Origin: Bradyrhizobium sp. NDS-1
GTDB lineage: Bacteria; Pseudomonadota; Alphaproteobacteria; Rhizobiales; Xanthobacteraceae
Direction of reading: 5' to 3'
NCBI RefSeq assembly: GCF_032918005.1
Contig: NZ_CP136628.1
Coordinates: 3,147,501-3,211,500 of the forward strand
Length of the DNA stretch: 64,000 bases
The notes beneath the pieces are model-generated. The model saw only the letters and a list, made by a program, of their open reading frames with translations. It was not told the DNA's origin and did not search any database. This document shows, piece after piece, positions 14,664 through 23,069 of this stretch. Each line of letters begins with the position of its first letter. Position 1 is the first letter of the stretch. The position numbers and the translations under genes are program-made.

Positions 14664-15350
14664 ATGACAAAGAGATCCACCAAGCTCGCCAAGCCCTCTG
14701 CAGAGAGCGGGTCGCACACGTCCGCAGCCCAAGGCGCGCTGCCTGTGTCGAACCGTACTGCGCGTGCGCAGGAGCGGCGCGCGGCGATCGTGGAGGCGGC
14801 AATGGAGGAATTCATCGCCCGCGGCTTTGCCGCGACGCGCCTTGACGACATCGCCAAACGCGCCGGTGTCGCCAAGGGCACGATCTACCTGCACTTCAAG
14901 GACAAGGAATCGATGTTCGAGGAGCTGGTGCGCATCGTGATCGTGCCAGTCGTGGCGCGGCTGACCGCGCTACCGCCGCCGGCGGGCTCGGTGCGCGACC
15001 TCGTCGAAGCCTTCGCCAGTAACTTCCTGAAAGAGGTCATCGGCACTAGGCGCGGCGATCTGGTGCGCCTGATCGTGGCGGAGGGGCCGCGCTTTCCGGC
15101 CGTCGCCGACTTCTACTACCGCGAGGTCGTGTCGCGCGGGATTGCCGCCATGCGCGGGCTGATCGAGCTCGGCATCGCTCGCGGCGAGATCCACCAGAAG
15201 GACCTCGCGCGCTACCCACAGATCATGGTTGCTCCGGCGATGATCGCAGTGATCTGGCAAAGCCTGTTTGCGCGGCATGCACCGCTCGACGCGCAGGAGA
15301 TGCTGCGCGTCCATCTCGATTTGATTTTTGGCGAACGGAGGACGACATGA
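14664..15350 (+). CDS. TetR/AcrR-family transcriptional regulator
   Basis: 228 residues. The first 35 are a polar Ser/Lys/Ala-rich tail, followed by the TetR DNA-binding domain: RRAAIVEAAMEEFIARGFAATRLDDIAKRAGVAKGTIYLHFKDKESMFEELV (about 39-90). The C-terminal ligand domain includes a TetR_C-like YYREVVSRGIAAMRGLIELGIARGEI. No ribosome-binding site precedes the ATG, consistent with the predicted leaderless transcript. Its stop overlaps the next start (ATGA at 15347), so it is the first gene of the four-gene efflux operon it probably represses. Confidence 0.92.
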   Translation: MTKRSTKLAKPSAESGSHTSAAQGALPVSNRTARAQERRAAIVEAAMEEFIARGFAATRLDDIAKRAGVAKGTIYLHFKDKESMFEELVRIVIVPVVARLTALPPPAGSVRDLVEAFASNFLKEVIGTRRGDLVRLIVAEGPRFPAVADFYYREVVSRGIAAMRGLIELGIARGEIHQKDLARYPQIMVAPAMIAVIWQSLFARHAPLDAQEMLRVHLDLIFGERRTT

Positions 15351-16135
15351 AGTCGTCGCAAGCGATCCTTGGATTGGCATTGGTCGTTACGCTCGCGACC
15401 GGCCTTGCCGGGTGCAAGGAGAAGCGCGATCCCGGCTTCCAGGGCTGGGTCGAGGCCGACATGATCTTCGTCAGCCCGGACGAAGCCGGCCGGGTAACCA
15501 AGCTCAATGTCCGCGAGGGCGACGAGGTCAAGGTCGGCGATCACCTCTATTCCGTCGACGATGATCTCCAGCTTGCCGATCTCAACCAGAACAAGGCGAC
15601 GCTCGCCAACGCACAGCAAACTTATGATCGCGCAGCCTCGCTGAACAAGACCGGCTCCGGCACGCAAGCCAATCTCGATTCCGCGGTGTCATCGTTGCGC
15701 GTCGCGGAGGCGCGGGTGGCGACGTCGGAGACGCGGATGGCGCGGCGCAAGGGCTTTGCGCCTGTTGCCGGCACCATCCAGCAGATCTATTTCCGCGAGG
15801 GTGAGATGGTGGGGGCGCAGCGGCCGGTGCTGTCGATCATGCCGCCCGGTAACATGAAGCTGCGCTTCTTCGTGCCGGAGACCGCGCTGCCGAAGGTCGC
15901 GATCGGCGACACGGTACGAATCTCTTGCGACAATTGCGCGGCCGACCTCACCGCAAAGATCTATTTCATTGCGACCTCGGCCGAATACACCCCGCCTGTC
16001 ATCTACAGTCTCGATGAGCGCAACAAGCTGGTCTATCTGGTCCAGGCGCGGCCCTCGCGGCCTGATGCCCTGCGCGTGGGACAGCCGATCGACGTCTATC
16101 TCAATCCGAAGACTCCGGTGGCGGACAAGCGATGA
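15347..16135 (+). CDS. HlyD-family periplasmic adaptor, lipoprotein
   Basis: 262 residues. The N-terminus is a lipoprotein signal (ILGLALVVTLATGLAGC, lipobox LAGC with Cys around residue 23). Next come the split biotinyl-lipoyl domain (GWVEADMIFVSPDEAGRVTKLNVREGDEVKVGDHLYSVDD), a short coiled-coil hairpin with ANAQQTYDRAASLNKTGSGTQANLDSAVSSLRVAEARVATSE, then FAPVAGTIQQIYFREGEMV. It is the membrane fusion protein of a YbhG-like ABC exporter: it links the inner-membrane permease to the periplasm or an outer-membrane channel. Overlaps tetR and the ATPase gene by 4 nt each. Confidence 0.9.
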   Translation: MKSSQAILGLALVVTLATGLAGCKEKRDPGFQGWVEADMIFVSPDEAGRVTKLNVREGDEVKVGDHLYSVDDDLQLADLNQNKATLANAQQTYDRAASLNKTGSGTQANLDSAVSSLRVAEARVATSETRMARRKGFAPVAGTIQQIYFREGEMVGAQRPVLSIMPPGNMKLRFFVPETALPKVAIGDTVRISCDNCAADLTAKIYFIATSAEYTPPVIYSLDERNKLVYLVQARPSRPDALRVGQPIDVYLNPKTPVADKR

Positions 16136-17064
16136 GCGAGGGAAACGGCATCGCGATCGACGTCAAGGGCCTGACCAAGTCGTTCGGGGGCCGCGAGGTC
16201 GTGCACGATCTGTCGATGCAGGTGAAGCGCGGCTCGATCTATGGCTTCCTCGGGCCCAACGGCTCGGGCAAGACAACCACCATCCGCATCCTCTGTGGGC
16301 TGCTCACGCCCGACAGCGGTGAGGGCACCTGCCTCGGCTACGACATCCGGCGCGATGCCGAAAAGATCAAGCGCCAGGTCGGCTACATGACCCAGCGCTT
16401 CAGCCTGTACCAGGATCTCTCGGTACGCGAGAATCTCGAATTCGTGGCGCGGCTCTATGGCGTCACCGACGCGCGAGGTGCCGCGCGCGACATGATCAAG
16501 CGGCTCGGGCTCTCCGGTCGCGAGGAGCAGCTTGCGGGCGAGCTCTCCGGCGGCTGGAAGCAGCGACTCGCGCTCGGGGCATGCACGCTGCCCAATCCGC
16601 AACTCCTGCTGCTCGACGAGCCCACCGCCGGCGTCGATCCCAAGGCGCGGCGCGACTTCTGGAACGAGATCCATGCCCTCGCCGCCGAGGGCCTCACCGT
16701 CCTGGTCTCTACCCATTACATGGACGAAGCCGAGCGCTGCCACGAGATCGCCTACATCGCCTACGGCCATCTGCTGACGCATGGCACAGTGGAGGAGGTG
16801 ATCGCGAAATCCGCGCTGACGACCTACACCGTGACGGGCGAGGACCTCAACCGCCTCACGGCCGAGCTGACCGGCAAGCCGGGGATCGACATGGTGGCGC
16901 CGTTCGGCACCTCGCTGCACGTGTCCGGCCGCGACGTCGCGGCGCTCGAAGCCAGCATCGGGCCGTGGCGTGAGAAGAGCGGCCTGCACTGGCAGAAATC
17001 GTCGCCGTCGCTGGAAGACGTGTTCATCGAGCTGATGGGTCGCTCCAAGGACAATTTTCAATGA
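16132..17064 (+). CDS. ABC exporter ATP-binding protein
   Basis: 310-residue single nucleotide-binding domain: Walker A GPNGSGKTT (about 42-50), Q-loop YMTQRFSLYQDLS, signature LSGGWKQRLALG (variant of LSGGQ with Trp), Walker B LLLLDEPTAGVD, H-loop STHYMDEAERC. The C-terminal 80 residues are the extension typical of ABC-2 drug exporters (DrrA/YbhF-like), ending SLEDVFIELMG. Enterobacterial YbhF carries two such domains in one chain; here there is one, so the transporter probably works with a homodimer of this protein. ATGA overlap with the adaptor, 4-nt overlap with the permease. Confidence 0.92.
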   Translation: MSEGNGIAIDVKGLTKSFGGREVVHDLSMQVKRGSIYGFLGPNGSGKTTTIRILCGLLTPDSGEGTCLGYDIRRDAEKIKRQVGYMTQRFSLYQDLSVRENLEFVARLYGVTDARGAARDMIKRLGLSGREEQLAGELSGGWKQRLALGACTLPNPQLLLLDEPTAGVDPKARRDFWNEIHALAAEGLTVLVSTHYMDEAERCHEIAYIAYGHLLTHGTVEEVIAKSALTTYTVTGEDLNRLTAELTGKPGIDMVAPFGTSLHVSGRDVAALEASIGPWREKSGLHWQKSSPSLEDVFIELMGRSKDNFQ

Positions 17065-18224
17065 GCGCCGTCGATCCTCCCGCACCGCGCCACGAAATCC
17101 GGGAACGCTTCGGCTTCCTGCGGCGCTCTTATGCAATGCTGGTCAAGGAGTTCATCCAGCTCAGGCGGGATCGCGTGTCCTTCGCGATGATCGTGATGCT
17201 GCCCGTGATGCAGCTCATGCTGTTCGGCTATGCCATCAACACCACGCCGCGCCATCTGCCGAGCGCGGTGCTGCTCCAGGAGGACTCCGATCTCGCCCGC
17301 TCGATTTTGAAGGCGCTGGAGAACACCGCATATTTCCGCTTCCTCTATGAGGTGCACGACGTCGACGATTTCGACAACCTCCTGAAATCCGGCAAGGTGC
17401 TGTTCGGCATCGAGATCCCGCGCGGCTTCGAGCGCGCGGTGCGGCGCGGCGACAGGCCGGCATTGCTGGTCGCGGCCGACGCCACGGATCCCGTTGCGGC
17501 CAGCGCGGCGATCGGTTCGCTCGGTATGGTGGTGCAGACCGCGCTCAAGCACGATCTCTATATCGGCGATCCCCCGGAGATGCCGTTCGAGATCCGCGCG
17601 CACGCCCGCTACAATCCGGCAGCTAGCTCCAGCCTGAACATCGTGCCCGGTCTCGTCGGCACCATCCTGACCATGACCATGCTGATCTTCACCGCGCTGT
17701 CTGTCACGCGCGAGGTCGAGCGCGGCACCATGGAAAGCCTCTTGTCGATGCCGATCAAGCCGGTCGAGGTGATGTTCGGCAAGATCGTGCCTTACGTCCT
17801 GGTCGGCTTCGTGCAGGCGTTCCTCATCATCAGCATCGGCGTCGGCCTGTTCGGCGTGCCACTGATCGGCAATCTGTTCCTGTTGGCGCTGCTCTCGACA
17901 CTGTTCATCACCACCAATCTGGCGATCGGCTACACCATCTCGACCCTGGTGCAGAACCAGCTCCAGGCCATGCAGATGTCGATGATGTTCTTTCTGCCGA
18001 GCATTCTGCTCTCCGGCTTCATGTTCCCGTTCGCGGGCATGCCGGCCTGGGCGCAATATCTCGGCGAAGCCCTGCCGCTGACGCATTATCTGCGCATCGT
18101 CCGCGCCATCATGCTCAAGGGCGCGACCATGGAGAACTTACGCTTCGACACGCTGGCGCTGGTAGCCCTGATGCTGCTCGCCATGACCATCGCCGTGACG
18201 CGCTTCCGCCGCACGCTGGATTGA
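17061..18224 (+). CDS. ABC-2 type exporter permease
   Basis: 387-residue ABC-2 membrane protein. One helix near the N-terminus (FAMIVMLPVMQLMLFGYAI) is followed by a large periplasmic domain of about 130 residues and then five helices from about residue 185: NIVPGLVGTILTMTMLIFTALSVTREVERGTMESLL, the VPYVLVGFVQAFLIISIGVGLF region and ALVALMLLAMTIAVTRFRRTLD at the end. This is the YbhS/YbhR layout. With the adaptor and ATPase it forms a drug or lipid exporter under TetR control. The substrate is unknown. Confidence 0.91.
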   Translation: MSAVDPPAPRHEIRERFGFLRRSYAMLVKEFIQLRRDRVSFAMIVMLPVMQLMLFGYAINTTPRHLPSAVLLQEDSDLARSILKALENTAYFRFLYEVHDVDDFDNLLKSGKVLFGIEIPRGFERAVRRGDRPALLVAADATDPVAASAAIGSLGMVVQTALKHDLYIGDPPEMPFEIRAHARYNPAASSSLNIVPGLVGTILTMTMLIFTALSVTREVERGTMESLLSMPIKPVEVMFGKIVPYVLVGFVQAFLIISIGVGLFGVPLIGNLFLLALLSTLFITTNLAIGYTISTLVQNQLQAMQMSMMFFLPSILLSGFMFPFAGMPAWAQYLGEALPLTHYLRIVRAIMLKGATMENLRFDTLALVALMLLAMTIAVTRFRRTLD

Positions 18225-18253
18225 GGCACAATGACCCGGAATCGGGGGGCGGA

Positions 18254-19561
18254 ATGGCCAGGTTTGCGAGCAGGAAGGCGCGGCAGCATGCCGTGCTATC
18301 GGGAGATTTCGAACGGGAGCTGACGCGAGAAGTGCTGCGCACCGAGCTGTTGCGGGTGCGAGCGCTGATCGCGACGGGTTGCGTCATGATGCTGCTGCTC
18401 ACCGGGATCTATCTGATCGATCCCATCTTGGTGAACCGGGTGTGGCGCGGAACGGAAGGGTTTGTCCAGGTCTACGGCCTCCTCGGCGGCTTCATTCTGT
18501 TCGAGGTCTGGGTCCACACCCAGATCAGGAGGAACCTCCGGCTCGACCGCGATCTGCCGGTGGTCAGGCGCTATATCGGCACTCTGATTGAGACGTCGTT
18601 GCCCACGGTGATCCTGATCCTGCAGACCCGGACCATGGGCCCGAGTCAGGCTCTCGGCTTTGCGGTGCCGCTGATGTACTTCATCTTCGTCATCCTCTCG
18701 ACCCTGCGTCTCGACTTCTGGCTCTCGGCATTCACAGGCTTGGTGGCCGCAGCCGGGCTTCTGTCGGTCGCGCTGTACTACAACGCGGCTGATGAAGCCG
18801 GCGATCCCCTGATCTATTTCCACGCCGTGCGCAGCATCGTCATCCTGATCTGCGGCGTGTTGGCAGGCGCCGTCGGCGCTCAATTGCGCCGCCAGTTCGC
18901 CACGAGCGTCGCGGCTGCGACCGCACGCGACCGCGTCACCAATCTGTTCGGCCAGCACGTCTCGCCGCAGGTGGTGGAGCGGCTTATGGCGCAGGGAACG
19001 AGCGCAAGCGGCGATCTTCGCCGCGTCGCCGTGATGTTCGTCGATTTCCGCGGCTTCACCGCCGGTGCGCAATCGCGCACGCCGCAGGAGGTGGTCGACC
19101 GGCTCGACGGCGCCTTCGCCGTGCTGGTCGACATCCTCGACCACCACGGCGGCATCGTGAACAAGTTTCTCGGCGATGGCTTCCTCGCGCTGTTCGGCGC
19201 ACCGCTGGAGGCCTCCGACGCCGCGCCGCGTGCGGTCGCCGCGGGCCGCGAGATGCTGAGCGCGATGGACCGCATCAATGCCCAGACGAGCTGGCCGCTG
19301 CGCATCGGCATCGGGATCCATTTCGGCGAGGTCGTCGCCGGAAACATCGGCTCGCCACGGCGCAAGGAGTACACCGTCATCGGCGACACCGTGAACTTCG
19401 CCTCGCGGCTGGAAGCGCTGAACAAGGAGTTCGGCTCGCAGTTCCTGATCTCGGCGACCGTGCGCGAGGCGCTGGGCGAGGCCGGCAGCGATGCCGTCGC
19501 GCTCGGCGAGGTCGAGGTGCGCGGCTACGAGCGGCCGGTGGCGGTGTTTCAATTGGGCTAG
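18254..19561 (+). CDS. Membrane-bound class III adenylate/guanylate cyclase
   Basis: 435 residues. The N-terminal half has six predicted transmembrane helices (about residues 35-215). A short linker AATARDRVTNLFGQHVSPQVVERLMAQG leads into a class III cyclase domain (about 255-425): VAVMFVDFRGFTAGAQ (first metal-binding Asp), NKFLGDGFLALFG (second Asp), RIGIGIHFGEVVAGNIGS and EYTVIGDTVNFASRLEAL. All core metal and transition-state positions look present. Start at 18254 follows GGGGGGCGG; a TTG 33 nt upstream is the alternative. It is 30 nt after the efflux permease but unlikely to be functionally linked. Confidence 0.88.
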   Translation: MARFASRKARQHAVLSGDFERELTREVLRTELLRVRALIATGCVMMLLLTGIYLIDPILVNRVWRGTEGFVQVYGLLGGFILFEVWVHTQIRRNLRLDRDLPVVRRYIGTLIETSLPTVILILQTRTMGPSQALGFAVPLMYFIFVILSTLRLDFWLSAFTGLVAAAGLLSVALYYNAADEAGDPLIYFHAVRSIVILICGVLAGAVGAQLRRQFATSVAAATARDRVTNLFGQHVSPQVVERLMAQGTSASGDLRRVAVMFVDFRGFTAGAQSRTPQEVVDRLDGAFAVLVDILDHHGGIVNKFLGDGFLALFGAPLEASDAAPRAVAAGREMLSAMDRINAQTSWPLRIGIGIHFGEVVAGNIGSPRRKEYTVIGDTVNFASRLEALNKEFGSQFLISATVREALGEAGSDAVALGEVEVRGYERPVAVFQLG

Positions 19562-19714
19562 CACGCGTCCCATACCGCTGGCGCTCGCTCTTCCACTTCA
19601 TGGATCGATTGCTCCGATTGCTCCGAATTGTGGGGCATGACGAGCGATATCGCCGGCCTGTAGACTGCCGGCGAGGCCGCCGGTCGCGGCCGTGACTTGC
19701 ATGAGGGATCGAGG

Positions 19715-20629
19715 ATGCAGCGCCGTTACGTCACCGTCGACGTGTTCACCGACCGCGCCTTCGGCGGCAATCAGCTCGCCGTTGTGCTCGACGCGGGCGG
19801 GCTGTCGAGCACGCAGATGCAGGCGATCGCGACCGAGTTCAACTATTCCGAGACGACTTTCGTGCTGCCGCCGCGCAATCCCGGGCACGACGCGGAGGTC
19901 CGCATCTTCACACCGGTTCGGGAGCTTCCCTTCGCGGGTCATCCCAATGTCGGCACTGCCTTCGTGCTGGCGAGCCTCGCCAGGGAGCCGAAGCCGCGCC
20001 TGCTGTTCGAAGAGAAGGCTGGGCTCGTGCCGGTCGAGATTCGTAGAGAGCAGGGAAAGGTGGTCAGCACCGAGCTGACCGCGCCGCAGCCGCTGTCGCG
20101 GCTGGCGGAAGTTTCCGCCGCGGACGTGGCGTCCTGCATCTCTCTGAGCGCCGATGACATCAGGACCGATCGCCACGCGCCACAGGTCGTCGGTGTCGGG
20201 ACGCCGTTCGTGGTCGCGGAGGTGCGATCGCGCGAGGCGGTGCGGCGGGCCAAGCCGGATGCCGCGGCATTCGGCCGGATGCTGCCGCGCGACGGCGCTT
20301 TCTCGGTCTATTTCTACACGCGCGATGTGCCGGCTGCGGAGGCGCCATGCGAGCGCCAGGCGCGAATGTTCTTCCCCGGGGCCAGCGGCCTGATCGAAGA
20401 CCCCGCCACCGGCAGCGCCACAGTTGCTGCAGCCGCACTGTTCGCCGATCTCGATCCCGCGCCTGACGGCGAGCTCACGCTTACCGTCGGCCAGGGGTTT
20501 GACATGGGCCGGCCGAGCATCCTGCTGACGCGCGTGCGCAAGCAGCACGGCAAGATCGTCTCCGCCCACGTCGGCGGCAGCTGCGTGCAGATGATGGAGG
20601 GGTCGTTCCAGCTTGCGGGAGAGGGCTAG
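19715..20629 (+). CDS. PhzF-family isomerase/epimerase-like protein
   Basis: 304 residues of the PhzF fold (two diaminopimelate-epimerase-like halves): VDVFTDRAFGGNQLAVVLDA at the start, FNYSETTFVLPP with the catalytic Glu, the first-half signature PVRELPFAGHPNVGTAFVLA and the second-half GLIEDPATGSATVAAAALF. PhzF itself isomerises a phenazine precursor, but most members outside phenazine clusters have unknown substrates. There are no phenazine genes nearby. ATG at 19715 chosen for the GATCGAGG ribosome-binding site. A remnant of a family B repeat follows the stop. Confidence 0.87.
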   Translation: MQRRYVTVDVFTDRAFGGNQLAVVLDAGGLSSTQMQAIATEFNYSETTFVLPPRNPGHDAEVRIFTPVRELPFAGHPNVGTAFVLASLAREPKPRLLFEEKAGLVPVEIRREQGKVVSTELTAPQPLSRLAEVSAADVASCISLSADDIRTDRHAPQVVGVGTPFVVAEVRSREAVRRAKPDAAAFGRMLPRDGAFSVYFYTRDVPAAEAPCERQARMFFPGASGLIEDPATGSATVAAAALFADLDPAPDGELTLTVGQGFDMGRPSILLTRVRKQHGKIVSAHVGGSCVQMMEGSFQLAGEG

Positions 20630-20671
20630 CCGCCATTCCGGGTTCGCGCCAAGGGCGCCGCGGAATGACGG
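20630..20671. repeat. Partial family B palindromic repeat
   Basis: CCATTCCGGGTTCGCGCC followed by AAGGGCGCCGCGGAATGACGG: the right-hand arm of family B, plus a collapsed stub of the left arm. It lies directly after the phzF-like stop codon, as the complete copies do after other genes. Probably a deletion derivative. Confidence 0.75.
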
Positions 20672-20677
20672 CGGCAG

Positions 20678-21139
20678 CTACGTCTGCCGCCCGGCCAAAT
20701 TCTTCACCGCCACGCCATCCCGCTCCTCGATGATCTCCGCGATCATCTGGCGGTGGCAATGAGTGTGGTCCCGCTCGTAGCACAGCAGGCACACGGGGCC
20801 GGCCTTCTTCACCAGGGCCGAGAGCTCGTCCATTGCTTCCCTGGCCTCGGGCGCCTTCAGGTGCTTCGAAAAAATCTTCTCCAGCACGTCGTACTGCCCG
20901 CTGCGCGCCGCCAAGCGGCCTTCCTTCGGCGTGCCGAGCGCGGCGAGGTGAACATAGGCGATGCCGCGCTCGTCGAGTCCGGCGGACAGCTGCTTCTTGG
21001 AAAAGCCCGGGCGCCGCGACGACGTCACGGCGCGCACGTCGACCACGAGCTTGACGCCGGCCTCTTCCAACTCGTCCAGCACGGCCTTGGGCGGCGTCTG
21101 CTCATAGCCGATGGTGAAGAGCTTTCTTGCCTTTGCCAT
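20678..21139 (-). CDS. DUF488 family protein
   Basis: 153 residues with the DUF488 pattern: FTIGYEQTPPKAVLDELEEAGVKLVVDVRAVTSSRRPGFSKKQL, YVHLAALGTPKE and a C-terminal VCLLCYERDHTHCHRQMIAEII that contains the conserved Cys and two His residues. The family resembles a nucleotide- or nucleic-acid-related fold but has no defined role that I can name. Its start is 8 nt after the stop of a DUF72 gene, a pairing often seen in bacteria, so both likely act in the same pathway. Confidence 0.87.
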   Translation of the reverse strand: MAKARKLFTIGYEQTPPKAVLDELEEAGVKLVVDVRAVTSSRRPGFSKKQLSAGLDERGIAYVHLAALGTPKEGRLAARSGQYDVLEKIFSKHLKAPEAREAMDELSALVKKAGPVCLLCYERDHTHCHRQMIAEIIEERDGVAVKNLAGRQT

Positions 21140-21147
21140 GGGACAGC

Positions 21148-21984
21148 TCAGCTTATCCGCGCGATCAGTTCCATGGCGCCGTGAGGTGCGCGCACCTTGC
21201 CTTCGTGGATGACGTAGGCGAACACGTCGCGTGGCTCCTTCTTCGGCTTGGCCTTGTCGACTTTCGGCAGATCATCCGGTTCACCGCCCGAAGCCCAGGC
21301 CTGGAAGCGCTCGGCCCAGGCGTCGAGCTGCTTCGGCGGGTAGCAGGTCTTGATCTCGTCATTGCCCTTCTGAAGCCGGGCATAGACGAAATCGCCGGCG
21401 ACGTCGGCGATGGCAGGATATTTGCCGTGCTCGGCGAACACCACGGGGGTCTCGAATTCGCGGATCAGCGCCACGAAGTCGGGCGTGCAGAAACTGTCGT
21501 GGCGGACCTCAACGACATGGCGGAGCGCGCGGCCCTCGAGCTTGCGCGGCAACAGTTCGAGGAACTTGCCGAAATCGGCGCCGTCGAACTTTTTCGTCGG
21601 GGCAAACTGCCAGAGCACCGGCCCGAGATGATCACCGAGCTCCAGCACGCCGGAATCATAGAATCGCTTGATGGAGTCGCCAGCTTCGGCGAGCACGCGG
21701 CGATTGGTTGCGAAGCGCGGTCCCTTTACCGAGAACACGAAGCCGTCGGGCACCTCGCTTGCCCATTTGCGAAAGCTCTCCGGCTTCTGCGAGCCGTAAT
21801 AGGTGCCGTTGATCTCGATCGAGGTCAGCTTCGAGGCTGCGTAAGACAGCTCCTTCGCCTGTGTGAGTTTCTCCGGATAGAACACGCCGCGCCACGGCTC
21901 GAAGGTCCAGCCGCCGATGCCGATGAAGATGTTGCCGGACTTTTTTGACGCGGTTTTTGCTTTGGCCACGGGAGGATCTCGCAT
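21148..21984 (-). CDS. DUF72 family protein (TIM-barrel-like)
   Basis: 278 residues of the DUF72/YecE family: IFIGIGGWTFEPWRGVFYPEKLTQAKELSYAASKLTSIEINGTYYGSQ, FVFSVKGPRFATNRRVL, LGPVLWQFAPTKKF, HVVEVRHDSF and a YARLQKG segment near 215. A Lys/Ala-rich start (residues 5-15) and a basic insertion (VDKAKPKKEPRD) near 245 are less conserved. The enzyme activity is not known. First gene of a two-gene unit with DUF488. The start is not certain: no clear ribosome-binding site lies before 21984. Confidence 0.87.
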   Translation of the reverse strand: MRDPPVAKAKTASKKSGNIFIGIGGWTFEPWRGVFYPEKLTQAKELSYAASKLTSIEINGTYYGSQKPESFRKWASEVPDGFVFSVKGPRFATNRRVLAEAGDSIKRFYDSGVLELGDHLGPVLWQFAPTKKFDGADFGKFLELLPRKLEGRALRHVVEVRHDSFCTPDFVALIREFETPVVFAEHGKYPAIADVAGDFVYARLQKGNDEIKTCYPPKQLDAWAERFQAWASGGEPDDLPKVDKAKPKKEPRDVFAYVIHEGKVRAPHGAMELIARIS

Positions 21985-22087
21985 CGACGGGGAGGGAGGG
22001 GCTTATCCTAGTCAAACGAGATGTGATTGGCCAGTTCTCGCGTCGAGTCTAAGCTCGGCGTCGCGATCGGCGAAAAAGGAGATCAAG

Positions 22088-22468
22088 ATGCGGATGCTGA
22101 TGGTGGGAGCGGTGCTCGGCATGATGACATCGGCCGCCATGATATCTCCGGTCATGGCGGATGATGACGATGCCAAGGGCGCGCAGAAGCTCGCCCAGCG
22201 GGGCCGCGACGATTATTGGCATTGCCTGGCGCGGGAATATTCGCGTGACAGCAATCAGGGAATGACGGAACAGGATTTTGTCCGCTCGGTCGCGGGCGCC
22301 TGTCCGTCGGAGCGGCAATACTACCGGGTGGTGCTGCTCGACTATCTCACGACCCAATTTCCGAACATTGATGCCGGCGCACATCTCGCGACCGCGAACA
22401 GGGCAGTGGAGTTTGCGCAAAAGGACATCGTGACGGCCTTCGTCAAGCACAGGCTGCCGGCGAAGTAG
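22088..22468 (+). CDS. Small exported protein of unknown function
   Basis: 126 residues with a clear signal peptide (MRMLMVGAVLGMMTSAAMISPVMA, cleavage around residue 24). The mature protein starts with an acidic DDDD stretch and is mostly helical; a Cys in HCLAREYS and another in GACPSERQYY could form one disulfide. I recognise no domain. ATG at 22088 is preceded by AAAAGGAGATCAAG. The gene is isolated, with a family D palindromic repeat 10 nt after its stop. Confidence 0.75.
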   Translation: MRMLMVGAVLGMMTSAAMISPVMADDDDAKGAQKLAQRGRDDYWHCLAREYSRDSNQGMTEQDFVRSVAGACPSERQYYRVVLLDYLTTQFPNIDAGAHLATANRAVEFAQKDIVTAFVKHRLPAK

Positions 22469-22478
22469 GAGCCGAAAG

Positions 22479-22549
22479 CGAATGGGGAGTAGCGAATAGG
22501 GCAGGAAGGCCAGCCTCCCTATTCGCTACTCCCCGTTCGCTATTCGCCC
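22479..22549. repeat. Palindromic repeat, family D (GCGAATGGGGAGTAGCGAATAGG)
   Basis: Left arm GCGAATGGGGAGTAGCGAATAG and right arm CTATTCGCTACTCCCCGTTCGC enclose a short GGCAGGAAGGCCAGCCTCC loop region, followed by CTATTCGCC, part of another unit. It lies 10 nt after the stop of the preceding exported-protein gene. Only one copy in the window; the palindrome could form a stem of about 22 bp. Confidence 0.92.
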
Positions 22550-22608
22550 CTTCGGCCGTGCGCCCATCCATGGTATCACCGGGCGCATCTGGAACAGGGA
22601 TGGGTTTC

Positions 22609-22812
22609 ATGTCGTCTGAGTCGATGGGGGGCATTTTGGGCGCGATCGTCGCCGCGATCGTGCTGGCGGTCGCCGTCGTGTTCGGGCCGATCGGCCAATA
22701 TGGCAAGCCGCCCAAACCGGCGAAAGCCGAGCCCGCCCCGGCTGCGGCCCCGGCAGCCCCCGCCGCGCCCGCGCCGCGCGGCCCGATCATCCGGGAAGTG
22801 CCCAACCAATAG
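22609..22812 (+). CDS. Small single-pass membrane protein with Pro/Ala-rich tail
   Basis: 67 residues: a short start MSSESMGG, one transmembrane helix (ILGAIVAAIVLAVAVVFGPIG), then a PPKPAKAEPAPAAAPAAPAAPAP linker and a charged end RGPIIREVPNQ. Start at 22609 chosen because AGGGA lies 8 nt upstream; 22600 is also possible. No domain recognised. It may be a small inner-membrane protein with a periplasmic or cytoplasmic disordered tail. Low complexity makes comparison unreliable. Confidence 0.6.
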   Translation: MSSESMGGILGAIVAAIVLAVAVVFGPIGQYGKPPKPAKAEPAPAAAPAAPAAPAPRGPIIREVPNQ

Positions 22813-23069
22813 GGCTCAAAATGGTGGTTTTCGCCCCTTGCGAACCGGTCGGGTCGTTCCTATCTAGCTTCTAACGGCGACGTTGAGCGGAAAACTCCGG
22901 CGCTGGGACGACCTTGGAATAGCTTGGGCTTGCGCCGGATGTACGCGCGGCCCGCCGTTCCGGGGTCGTTGGCATTTTGGGACCCCTTTTGGGTCATTTC
23001 CCACAGACCCCCCGGCTTGGCAGCGCAAGAACTTGGCAGCGTAGGACGCGGCGGATATACGCTGCCGTC

